A stretch of DNA of 64,000 nt from contig CP136067.1 in assembly GCA_032622095.1 (NCBI GenBank), positions 175,432,556-175,496,555 of the forward strand, in the 5' to 3' direction. This document shows, piece after piece, positions 1 through 10,598 of the stretch. Source of the DNA: Siphonodentalium dalli (lineage: Eukaryota > Mollusca > Scaphopoda > Gadilida > Siphonodentaliidae). Each line of letters starts with the position of its first letter. Position 1 is the stretch's first letter. Position numbers and translations under genes: made by a program. A model generated the notes under the pieces. The model searched no databases. It was given only the letters and a program-made list of their open reading frames with translations, and had not been told where the DNA came from.

Positions 1-1477
1 TATAAACCCGCTAAATGAAATTGTTTTCTGTATTTTTCAAAGAAAAGAGCTATAATGAAATATACAAGTTAGCCCTTCAATTGTTTTGGCAAGGACAACT
101 TTAGCTTAAAGTTCAAGGTCGAATGCAGTCAAGTTCAAAGAGAGTATCTTTGAGCACCTGCCGATATGACATTCGTCAAGTTCGATGATTTCATTTTCAG
201 CGAATGTCGTCTTGTTCTGAATGTTCACCTGTTTGCCTTTCTGGTCTTATTTGGCACTGAATGTCAGCGATCATGGATGAAAATATACATGTAATCAAGG
301 TCTCGATTAGCGGATGAAATGAGATATTCTACAGCTCGAGATAATCGCGTTGTGACCATTGTGAAAAATTTACGGCTCGCCTATTTTCGCGTATTGGGAA
401 TTCGGTGCGAGAAATTTGATGTTAGTTCAGTTTGCTTCAAAGTTCCTGGCCTTCTTCCTTAACGCAACGCATTATTTCGGTTCAATGGACGATCACAGAT
501 GTCTCCCAGTGCATGGATAATCTAGGCTTGGAATCGGAGGAAATCTGGTTGAGAATTTCACAGGTATTTAATAATTTACCCATTATAAACATGATTATTT
601 GCATCATATTCATAAATTGATAATTGATATATTAGTAAAATTCATTTAATAATATCTAATCTAATTTTAATAATGAATCGATGAATGCTTTAAAGTTTGC
701 ATGAAATCCCGACACATGGAATTCTGCCGTCACTTCACTCATCTTCAGTTCAGTCCCACTCACACTCTCACTCACTGACTCAGTCACTGTCAGTGTCACT
801 GTCAGTGCAGCCAGGGCTCAATTGTTGAATCAAGTTAGTCATAAAGCATTGAAGATTGAAAAAGAATCATTAATTACAAGAATCAATTTGACCAGTGATT
901 CTCAACGATTCTTAAGGCCAACATTGTTGCTAAGGCCAAAACAAATTGAATGTTTGTTTCCCCTAACGAACCCAAAATAGGGGCCGGCGGTTTTTCATTT
1001 TTTTAATTTTTTTAATTTTTTTTCTTCATTTTATTTGTTATGGTCTCGTGTGGGCCATGCCTAACCACCTGACCACCATCAAACATCATACAGTGACCCA
1101 GATCAACTAACAAATTGGTGATAAAACTGATATATTATGGGGAAACATATAAAACAGATAATAGTAGACTGTTTACTAAAATGACTTTAATAAACCTGAA
1201 ACAGGCATCAGCCCTGCATTGAAACAATTAATAATAATGTTTTTTCAGAGATGTTTTTACGTCCCCATTGGGATCTGCACAATGGGCACAGGTATCAATG
1301 GCCCCAAGGGCTGCCCCATAATATCCCAATTATATTGGAGTCTGGAGACCGACAAACAATATCCCGCCGCACCATGTGCGACCGCCATCGTTGAAAAGAA
1401 CTTGTTCCCGGTTCCGACGGCGAATTTCGGTTTGAATCAATCTCCTCGGAGAACATCCATGTTATGAATACACAAAC
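1..1477. other. No recognisable gene
   Basis: I find no gene or clear repeat family here. The stretch is AT-rich with a CACT/CAGT low-complexity patch near 735-810. The open frames at 432-620 and 1219-1467 have no recognisable domain and no convincing splice context. Confidence 0.5.
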
Positions 1478-1768
1478 ACCCACAAATGATCTATATGTGC
1501 GTGTCCTTTATAGACTCGAACCGATTGAGCTCAAACTTGCTACCCATGGGTACTTTTGTGCGGGAAGTGTCTCGGACGGGTCAAATTGTGACCCAGACCT
1601 GACCTTGACCTTGAAAATGATCAATTCAAGGTCAAATCGTATAAAACTGGCGGATTTAGACGAAATTTTACACCTAAGTGCAGCACGCGTGTCTCGGAAG
1701 CTGTTGCAATTGCTTTTTCGAACAAAGCCATGAGACGAACCACGCCAGTGGCGGGCTAGCATGCTAGT
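1478..1768 (+). repeat. Dispersed repeat, copy 1 (291 bp, ends CTAGT)
   Basis: This 291-bp unit begins ACCCACAAATGAT and ends GGCGGGCTAGCATGCTAGT. It recurs almost unchanged at 2173-2463, and a short piece recurs near 1812-1875. Both copies end in CTAGT just after a GC-rich inverted motif, which resembles the CTRRT 3' end of Helitrons. That assignment is inference; no 5' TC terminus or replicase is visible. Confidence 0.6.
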
Positions 1769-2172
1769 CTCCTATATATTTTGAGAACTACGTATATATA
1801 TCCATATATATTAATCCTTTATAGACTTGAAAACGGCCGGACCGATTGAGCCCAAACTCGCTGGCTAAGGTTAACAACTCATGGACAGTGCATAGCACAG
1901 CTTCTGAGAACGTCCGAGCACCCGTTCTCCCTTCCCTTGTCATCGTCATCGGCACTGTGGAGTTATAATCGCGGTGATAGTTAAAGAGCGTTCGTATCCA
2001 GAGTGTCGTTGATAAAGAGCGTCTATATACACGACGAGTATAAATACGGCCACATTGACCGTATGGTGGCAACATTTCGTACTTAATTTCGTACTTAGGG
2101 GTTCCAAGGAACGGGGATAATTTTCATCGGGTCAGTTTTTCCGCGTGAGGTGACCTTGATATTGAAACGGGT

Positions 2173-2463
2173 ACCCACAAATGATATATATGTGTGTGTC
2201 CTTTATAGACTCGAACCGATTGAGCTCAAACTTGCTACCTAGGGATACTTTTGTGCGGGAAGTGTCATGAACGGGTCAAATTGTGACCCCGACCTGACCT
2301 TGACCTTAAAAATGATCAATTCAAGGTCAAATCGGGTAAAACTGGCGGATTTCCACGAAATTTTACACCTAGGTGCAGCACACGTGTCTCGGAAGCTGTT
2401 GCAATTGCTTTTTCGAACAAAGCCATGAGACGAATCACGCCAGTGGCGGGCTAACCTGCTAGT
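2173..2463 (+). repeat. Dispersed repeat, copy 2 (291 bp, ends CTAGT)
   Basis: Second copy of the 1478-1768 unit, same orientation, differing by scattered substitutions. It ends in CTAGT at 2463 and runs straight into the G/C-tract tandem array. Confidence 0.6.
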
Positions 2464-2489
2464 ATATACGGAAGTTTCAAAATATATAG

Positions 2490-3958
2490 TAGATGAAACG
2501 GCGAGAAATTAGCTTATTCTGAGAAAAAGTTGTTTGAGTCAGGTTTTGGGGTTGGGGGGGGGGGGAGATGTCCAGCACCTACATGACAAAAAAATCATCT
2601 TATGGTTTTATCGCTTATTTTGCTTTATATAGTCATGAAACGGCGAGAAATTAACTTCTTCCGAGAAAAAGTTGTTTGAGTCAGGGTTTGGGGTGGGGGG
2701 GGGGGGGGGGGGGGGGGGCAATGTCCAGGTCAGGATATTCCCCCCCCCCAACCCAGCACCTACATGACAAAAAAAATTATCTTATGGTTTTATTGCTTGT
2801 TTTGCTTTATATAGTCATGAAGCAGCGAGAAATTTACTTTTTCTGAGAAAACGTTGTTTGAGTCAGGGTTTGGGTTGGGGGAAGATGTCCAGGTCAGGAT
2901 ATCTCCCCCCCCCCCCCCCCCACCCCACCACCCAGCACCAAAATGACCAAAAAATCATCTTATGGTTTTATCGCTTATTTTGCTTTATATAAGGATTAAC
3001 TGTCATGTGGACTGTTTTTATGGAGATGTAACGGTGAGGTAAGTGGACATAACTTGTGTAAAACCCGAAGGGTTTTACATACAAGTTATGTCCACTTACC
3101 TCACCGTTACATCTCCATAAAAATAGTCCACATGACAGTTAATCGTTATATTTATATACATTTAGCGAAAAAGCCGCTTTTGTAAATATATTTAAATCGA
3201 AAAGTGTATCGTGACAAGATCCGCCCAAAATACCCAATAGCACCCTTGGCAAAAGTTAATAGGAACAATTTCTCTTCATGTTGAAACCCGATGATGTATT
3301 AAGTCAATCCTGCGCGAGTCAAAATGCGCCCAAAGCATTACGCGTTCGTCTTTCCAAACCTAATGACGTATCGATGGTGTTATTAGCTTGGTGTTATGAG
3401 GCGTTACGCATTCACCGAGAAATAACTGCAACTAGCCACGTGGGCGCCGACCAATCAGAATGCTGGATTTAGTGATGACCACACTTAGTGTGTAAATATA
3501 TAATCATGAAACGGCGAGAAATTAACTTCTTCCGAGAAAAAGTTGTTTGAGTCAGGGTTTGGGGTGGGGGGGGGGGGGGGGCAATTTCCAGGTCAGGATA
3601 TCCCCCCCCCCCAACCCAGCACCTACATGACAAAAAAAATTATCTTATGGTTTTATTGCTTGTTTTGCTTTATATAGTCATGAAGCAGCGAGAAATTAAC
3701 TTTTTCTGAGAAAACGTTGTTTGAGTCAGGGTTCGGGTTGGGGGAAGATGTCCAGGTCAGGATATCTCACCCCCCACCCTCCCACCACCCAACACCTACA
3801 TGACAAAAAAATCATTGAATGGTTTTATTGCTTATTTTGCTTTATATAGTCATGAAACGGCGAGAAATTAGCTTCTTCTGAGAAAAAGTTGTTTGAGTCA
3901 GGGTTTGGGGTGGGGAAGAATATGTCCAGGTCAGGATATCTCCCCCCCCCCCACCCAG
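2490..3958. repeat. Tandem array of ~175-bp units with poly-G and poly-C tracts
   Basis: Units begin near 2491, 2632, 2813, 3504, 3677 and 3848 with a motif like TCATGAAACGGCGAGAAATT. Each contains a G-run and a C-run separated by CAGGTCAGGATATC, so each unit could fold as a G/C hairpin. The longest G-run, near 2696-2718, exceeds 20 bases. The array is split by a ~510-bp insertion (about 2992-3503) that includes a palindromic MITE. Confidence 0.75.
2996..3142. mobile_element. Palindromic MITE with TTAA ends
   Basis: Nearly the whole element is one inverted repeat: TTAACTGTCATGTGGACT on the left pairs with AGTCCACATGACAGTTAA on the right, with a short centre near AAAACCCGAAGGGTTTT. TTAA at both ends fits the target duplication of piggyBac- or Kolobok-type elements. 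It has no coding capacity. Confidence 0.7.
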
Positions 3959-3959
3959 C

Positions 3960-4735
3960 ACCAAAAATGTTATATGGATTCTTTCTGGGACATGACTCGC
4001 TTTGGATGGAACGATTTAAGTCAATCATGAATCACATTGGATTCGCCCATGTTTGGGAAAATCAGTCAACTACCAAAAACGTATCTCTAGTCTATGCAAT
4101 AAAGACAAAACTGGAGACAATGTACCGTCAGTGGTGGTCATCCAGACTTGAAACCGATGGAAAACTGTATTTCTATCGGAAATTCAAGCGTGGGTTTAAG
4201 TTGAGAACTATCTTCTCTCCCCAAATACCACAGATGAGCTAATGGCGCTTACCCGGCTCAGGATAAGCGCTCATTCATTGTCGATAGAAACTGGTAGGCA
4301 TAAACGTGACGTCAATGGCAAAGAGCATGCAAGAAATCTTCGAAAATGCCCGACGTGCGATGCAGAAACAGAGGATGAAGCACACTTCATCTTACATTGC
4401 CCAACATATCGAACGTTAAGACGGGAATTATTTGAAAGCATCGCGAATATTAGTAGCATTGACTGCAATAACGTAACTGAAGAATATTTCCTTAACATTA
4501 TCTTCCGTTCATTCGATCACGACATCACGCAGAATATTGTAAGGTGTATATATACCGCATTCGTGCAACGAAAGAACTTAGTGTCCAATGCCAACCTCAA
4601 GTAGTAACGATTTACCTAATAAACTTACGTGAAATGGTAAGTAAATGTTCATGTATAATAATGTTTCATTTGTGTTTTATGTTAACCTTCAATGTTGAAG
4701 TTGTGACAATACAATCTTATCTTATCTGATCTTAT
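3960..4735 (+). pseudogene. LINE (non-LTR retrotransposon) 3' end, broken
   Basis: The frame at 4242-4604 has the typical carboxy-terminal region of a LINE reverse-transcriptase ORF: LTRLRISAHSLSIETGRHKR, then a CPTCDAETEDEAHFILHCP zinc-knuckle (CX2C...HX4C), then RTLRREL. The upstream frame (3967-4239) carries the preceding segment and must be joined by a frameshift near 4200-4240. The 3' end is a TATCT-type simple repeat near 4705-4738, as in many LINEs. The element is 5'-truncated against the 175-bp array. No reverse-transcriptase core is present. Confidence 0.75.
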
Positions 4736-5198
4736 CTTGTATGAAACCAGAAATTTTAATTTCATTTAGAACTGAAAAAAATTGGAACAAAGGAATTCTT
4801 GATCATTAATCATTATCTGATCGTCTGTAATCACTGGTAATGGAGTGTTTTAAGTATCGTGGCATTATTACAACAGCCTGTGAACAATATTGGCCATATC
4901 GTATCATGGCGAAGACCTGAATATGCTGAAGACTGAGATTAGCGAGAACAGTCATGAATAACTATTTGCTTCCAGACAAACGTGCACGTGATCAGACATT
5001 GAGTACATCTGCTTCGTCTGAAGAAAATAGAACCGATACAACAGATGGTCTACAGACTCCACGCGAGTGTGGGATATGCGGGGAAGTATTCAGACATTCT
5101 GGGCATCTGAATTCACATATGAAAAATCACGCAGACGATCGTGCATTCGAGTGTGATATATGTGGGAAAGTCTTCACGCTATCTGGAACTTTAATTAA

Positions 5199-5589
5199 CC
5201 CTTTACCCAACAGAACGGCCCTGTGCCAATGCATTCTCTTATATATGCGAGTCGACCATAGGTCGCCTCGCATATATAAGAGAATGCATTGGCTTAACAC
5301 ATTAAAAATTATAAAATTGTTAAAGAATGTAAGAAAAATGGTAAAAAGTGTTAAAAAAAGATTTGTTTTAGGCCAATGCATTCTCTTATATATGCGAGGC
5401 GACCTATGGTCGACTCGCATATATAAGAGAATGCATTGGCACAGGGCATAACTGTAACTATCACAATGTGGTCAAGGAGCCGGTTCCAATGATATCCATA
5501 TTTGTATGGTTCTATTGAGACAGACCGAGGATATTTTAGGCTCTTGAAGCTTTATTTGACCGGTTTTGGCCGGTTTGTTGGGTAAAGGG
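5199..5589. mobile_element. TTAA MITE, family A (CCCTTTACCCAACA termini), copy 1
   Basis: This 391-bp element begins CCCTTTACCCAACA and ends TGTTGGGTAAAGGG, flanked by TTAA at 5195-5198 and 5590-5593. TTAA duplication with CCC termini is the piggyBac signature. It contains two copies of the shared ~67-bp hairpin in opposite orientation (about 5227-5294 and 5372-5440). It sits inside a zinc-finger unit at the TTAA of AATTAACC, so excising it restores the 84-bp unit. Confidence 0.9.
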
Positions 5590-5600
5590 TTAACCATAAG

Positions 5601-7785
5601 ATGATTCACCTGGGAGACTGCCCATTCGAGTGTGATATAGGTGGGAAAGTCTTCACGCTATCTGGAACTTTAATTAACCATAAGATGATTCACCTGGGAG
5701 ACTGCCCATTCGAGTGTGATATAGGTGGGAAAGTCTTCACGCTATCTGGAACTTTAATTAACCATAAGATGATTCACCTGGGAGACTGCCAATTCGAGTG
5801 TGATATATGTGGGAAAGTCTTCACGCTATCTGGAACTTTAATTAACCATAAGATGATTCACCTGGGAGACTGCCCATTCGAGTGTGATATATGTGGGAAA
5901 GTCTTCACGCTATCTGGAACTTGAATTAACCATAAGATGATTCACCTGGGAGACCGCCAATTCGAGTGTGATATATGTGGGAAACTCTTCACGCTATCTG
6001 GAACTTTAATTAACCATAAGATGATTTACCTGGGAGACTGCCAATTCGAGTGTGATATATGTGGGAAAGTCTTCACGCTATCTGGAACATTAATTAACCA
6101 TAAGATGATTCACCTGGGAGACTGCCCATTCGAGTGTGATATATGTGGGAAAGTCTTCACGCTATCTGGAACTTTAATTAACCATAAGATGATTTACCTG
6201 GGAGACTGCCAATTCGAGTGTGATATATGTGGGAAAGTCTTCACGCTATCTGGAACTTTAATTAACCATAAGATGATTCACCTGGGAGACTGCCCATTCG
6301 AGTGTGATATATGTGGGAAAGTCTTCACGCTATCTGGAACTTTAATTAACCATAAGATGATTTACCTGGGAGACTGCCCATTCGAGTGTGATATATGTGG
6401 GAAAGTCTTCACGCTATCTGGAACTTTAATTAACCATAAGATGATTCACCTGGGAGACTGCCCATTCGAGTGTGATATATGTGGGAAAGTCTTCACGCTA
6501 TCTGGAACTTTAATTAACCATAAGATGATTCACCTGGGAGACTGCCCATTCGAGTGTGATATATGTGGGAAAGTCTTCACGCTATCTGGAACTTTAATTA
6601 ACCATAAGATGATTCACCTGGGAGACTGCCCATTCGAGTGTGATATATGTGGGAAAGTCTTCACGCTATCTGGAACTTTAATTAACCATAAGATGATGCA
6701 CCTGGGAGACTGCCCATTCGAGTGTGATATATGTGGGAAAGTCTTCACGCTATCTGGAACTTTAATTAACCATAAGATGATTCACCTGGGAGACTGCCCA
6801 TTCGAGTGTGATATATGTGGGAAAGTCTTCACGCTATCTGGAACTTTAATTAACCATAAGATGATTCACCTGGGAGACTGCCCATTCGAGTGTGATATAT
6901 GTGGGGAAAGTCTTCACGCTATCTGGAACTTTAATTAACCATAAGATGATTCACCTGGGAGACCGCCCATTCGAGTGTGATATATGTGGGAAAGTCTTCA
7001 CGCTATCTGGAACTTTAATTAACCATAAGATGATTCACCTGGGAGACTGCCCATTCGAGTGTGATATATGTGGGAAAGTATTCACGCTATCTGGAACTTT
7101 AATTAACCATAAGATGATTCACCTGGGAGACTGCCCATTCGAGTGTGATATATGTGGGAAAGTCTTCACGCTATCTGGAACTTTAATTAACCATAATATG
7201 ATTCACCTGGGAGACTGCCCATTCGAGTGTGATATATGTGGGAAAGTCTTCACGCTATCTGGAACTTTAATTAACCATAAGATGATTCACCTGGGAGACT
7301 GCCCATTCGAGTGTGATATATGTGGGAAAGTCTTCACGCTATCTGGAACATTAATTAACCATAAGATGATTCACCTGGGAGACTGCCCATTCGAGTGTGA
7401 TACATGTGGGAAAGTCTTCACGCTATCTGGAACTATAATTAACCATAAGATGATTCACCTGGGAGACTGCCCATTCGAGTGTGATATATGTGGGAAAGTC
7501 TTCACGCTATCTGGAACTTTAATTAACCATAAGATGATTCACCTGGGATACTGTCCATTCGAGTGTGATATATGTGGGAAAGTATTCACGCGATCTGGAA
7601 CTTTAATTAACCATAAGATGATTCACCTGGGAGACCGCCAATTCGAGTTTGATATATGTGGGAAAGTCTTCACGCGATCTGGAACTTTAATTAACCATAA
7701 GAGGATTCACCTGGGAGACCGCCCATTCGAGTGTGATATATGCGGAAAAAACTTCACACAATTGGTAAATCTGACAAGACACAAG
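5601..7785 (+). repeat. 84-bp minisatellite encoding 26 near-identical zinc fingers
   Basis: Units start at 5601 and recur every 84 bp to 6861, then after a 1-bp slip from 6946 to 7702. Each encodes a finger with TLSGTLIN as the DNA-reading helix. Most units differ by zero to three bases, including silent ones, so the array expanded recently by unequal exchange or conversion. Variants include YLGD for HLGD, CQFE for CPFE, and TRSGTLIN in the last units. Confidence 0.95.
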
Positions 7786-8505
7786 AGAATCCACACGCGT
7801 GATCCGCGTCCGTATGAGTGCGTTATATGTGAACAATCATTTAATAATTTATTTCAAGCCACCGTTCTCAAGAGAATCCACACAGGAGAGCGTCCATATC
7901 AGTGCGATGTGTGGGAAATATCATTCGTCAGTTCTTTTCAAGCCACTGTCCATAAGAGAACCCACACAGCTGATGGTTCGTGTCAGTGTGATCTGTGTGA
8001 GAAATCATTCACCAAGAAATATCACTTGATAACTCATGAGAGAATTCACACAGGAGATCGTCCGTACGAATGTGAGATATGTGGTAAATCAATTACTCTT
8101 TCGCGAACTCTCACTGTTCATATGATAATCCATACGGGAGAGCGTCCATATCAGTGCGATATATGTGATAAATCATTCTATCATGGAAGTACCCTGACTA
8201 CGCATAAGAGAATCCACACAGACGAGCGTCCATATCAGTGTGATGTATGTGAGAAATAATTCACCACTTTAATCCAAGCCACCCTTCATAAGAGAGCTCA
8301 CACCAGTGATCGTCCGTATCCATGCGATATGTGTGCTAAATCTTTTACTCAGAAATGTAGCCTGATAGGACATAAGATAATTCACACAGGAGATCGTCCG
8401 TATCAGTGCGATGTGTGCGAAAAATCATTTACACAGCCTACTATCCTGACAAGACACAAGATAATTTATAATAAGGTTTATAAAATCAAAATATATAATA
8501 TCTGA

Positions 8506-9844
8506 CAGCGATAAACTGTTGCTGTATGTATGCATCTATGGAAACCATTTAACTCTATCCATATATTTATGAATTTACTAACAATTTTTATCCTATAGGC
8601 AACGATAACCCTTAACGATATTATGAGTAACTGCTCGTCCAATAAGAGACGATAACCTTCAACTATATATAGTTTGCCCAAATTATCATATCTGACATAC
8701 ACGTTAACATGTTGACATAGAACTTAAAGGCACGTGCGGCCTTAATTGTCGAAAATATTCATATTTGTTCCAAACACCGTAAACAGAAAAACATTAAAAC
8801 GCATACAGTTCCGTTCATGTATTCCATGATCATCGCGTAAACAGCATGTTATCATAAAGACCTACTATATTTTACCTAATTGCTTATAAGCAAGAGCCTG
8901 ATTGTGTTACAGAAGACAAACACAATGCTACTGGCTAATCACACACAAATGGCATAAACGCTCTTTATTAGTTCCATATCAGGTATTCACCAACAAAGAA
9001 CGCTCTTTATGTTTATCATCATAATATAAACAAACACCAGAAAAGTAACTTTTTATGCTTTTGTTTACATAACAATGGTCAAACATATGACCATAACATA
9101 CTGTTTATGCGATATTTCTTATTTGTATACGGACAAAGTCGATCTACATTTTGATGTTCTTTCTGTTTGTGGCGGTTTTTGACGGGTGGGGATATTTTCA
9201 CAGGATACCCACCGCCAAGGCCAACCGTACATTTAACTAATGGGAAAGGAGTGATATACATTATAACTGTAAGATGTGCGACGTATACATCATACATAAA
9301 TGGGGAGGGTTACTATGCATCATAACTATGGATGGAAATGTGGTAATATACGTCATAAACATATATTTGGGAATTTGCAAACAATATCCATACATCTAAT
9401 AACTACGATGACCTTTAACTATATTTATCGGGACCTACATGGATATATTCTCATCCAATGCACACTACGATGACCTTTAACAATATTTATCGGGAACTAC
9501 AGGTATATATACTCATCCAATGCATGCTACGAGGACCTTTATCTATATTTGTGTAACTATGGGTGTGTAACTTCTCTGTATACTCAATATATACATGTAT
9601 ATGCCTTATACTATTATCGCATAATTAAAACTTCACATAACCGATGAATAATCAACCGTTCTACTATCCTAACTGTTTTTGTTGACTTTTAGATAGCCGT
9701 GGGTTCACGCCTTCCGGTTACCAGTCGATGCATCACGCGGGTTTTTATCTGCCTGCTCGGTGTGTCGGTGTGGTGCTTGCGGACCTTGCCAATAAGTTAT
9801 CATTCCTGACATCCCCTTTGGCATAATTGCCATAAACCATAAAA
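8506..9844. other. No gene recognised
   Basis: AT-rich spacer between the main finger array and the distal finger remnant. A loose direct repeat (CTACGATGACCTTTAAC...ATTTATCGGGA) occurs near 9401-9545. I see no exon with family resemblance. Confidence 0.5.
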
Positions 9845-10598
9845 CAGGCGATCGTCCCCATGCGTTTGATGTGTGTGGGAAGACATTTACTATAGCAGGA
9901 GAACTGACTAAACATAAGAGAATCAATACAGGTGATTGCCCTTATCAATGTGATGTATGCGAGAAAACGTTTACACAGTTAAAGGGGTACTGTACGCCAT
10001 TTTCAATAAATTTCCGGCGATAACAACGATCTGTTATCGATACTATATAGAAACATAAGTAATTTGAGTCGAAGATGTATTCTGTAAACGCTCAGGTTAA
10101 TAGGCTATCTTAAAATTTAATAATTTAAAAGTTAATAATTTAATATAAATTGAATTTATGGCTGGAGCCATAAAATGGCGTAAATTCAAATACGAATCAA
10201 AACGTAATCAAATTATAATTGAGGGATACTGGATTAGTAAACCCATTGCACACACGATCGTTTAAAACATTATGCTTATACGGGGAGAAAACTCAAGCCA
10301 CTCATTGACTAGTGACGATACAATAACTTAAATGAGTATATGGGGCTTCTATGCATATAACATAATTTTTATTTGATTCATTTGGTTGAAAACTGTACAA
10401 AAATTACTCGACAATGACAATTTGTATTTTTGCATTCAGGTAAATTTGCCATCCGTAACATTACTTCGTACTCAACAGACTTTCAAAGAATGGAAAAGTT
10501 GTTGTTGTTACCTTATTCTCCGACTCGGGGATTATAGAAACCAACAACAACATCTTTGGTACAGTACCCCTTTAAGTAATCTGAGATCCCACAAATAA
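9845..10598 (+). pseudogene. Detached zinc-finger remnant with MITE insertion
   Basis: Two C2H2 fingers run from 9845 to 9979. The first has lost a zinc cysteine (FDVC for CDVC), and the linker has RINTG where RIHTG is expected. After a 589-bp MITE the reading resumes at 10572 and finishes the last finger as LSNLRSHK then TAA at 10596. Removing the MITE and one TTAA gives TQLSNLRSHK-stop. This may be the original 3' end of the 4954 gene or a separate copy. Confidence 0.75.
9983..10571. mobile_element. TTAA MITE with AGGGGTACTGTAC termini
   Basis: Left end AGGGGTACTGTAC, right end GTACAGTACCCCT, flanked by TTAA at 9979-9982 and 10572-10575. It has inserted into a zinc-finger helix codon run. 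The 589-bp interior is AT-rich and non-coding. A second TTAA element with AGGTAC termini is at 24715. Confidence 0.85.

Larger units (their letters stand above)
4954..8505 (+). pseudogene. C2H2 zinc-finger protein gene, long tandem finger array, disrupted
   Basis: The frame opens at ATG 4954 with a ~50-residue Ser/Thr/Asp-rich leader, then C2H2 fingers of the form CX2CX12HX3H with HLGDCP-type linkers. The first finger pair is interrupted by a MITE at 5199. There follow 26 units of exactly 84 bp, then about nine diverged fingers with TGERP/TGDRP linkers. The gene looks dead. TGA at 5922 replaces the T-TTA step of a finger, one extra G near 6903 shifts the frame, and TAA at 8257-8259 replaces a serine codon in a CEKSF finger. 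Fingers continue in frame past that stop to about 8505. Two early units have CDIGG, losing the second zinc cysteine. The family normally binds DNA in the nucleus. Confidence 0.85.

Noticed and set aside
432-620. Frame at the left edge as a possible exon
   Set aside because: No ATG start, no recognised domain, no paired splice sites that I can support.
5127-5420. Recurring short frames with CILLYMRVDHRSPRIYKRMHW
   Set aside because: This peptide, seen at many places on both strands, is the translation of the shared MITE hairpin, not a gene.
5601-7785. CRISPR-like array
   Set aside because: Repeats are contiguous 84-bp coding units with no unique spacers, in a eukaryotic zinc-finger gene.
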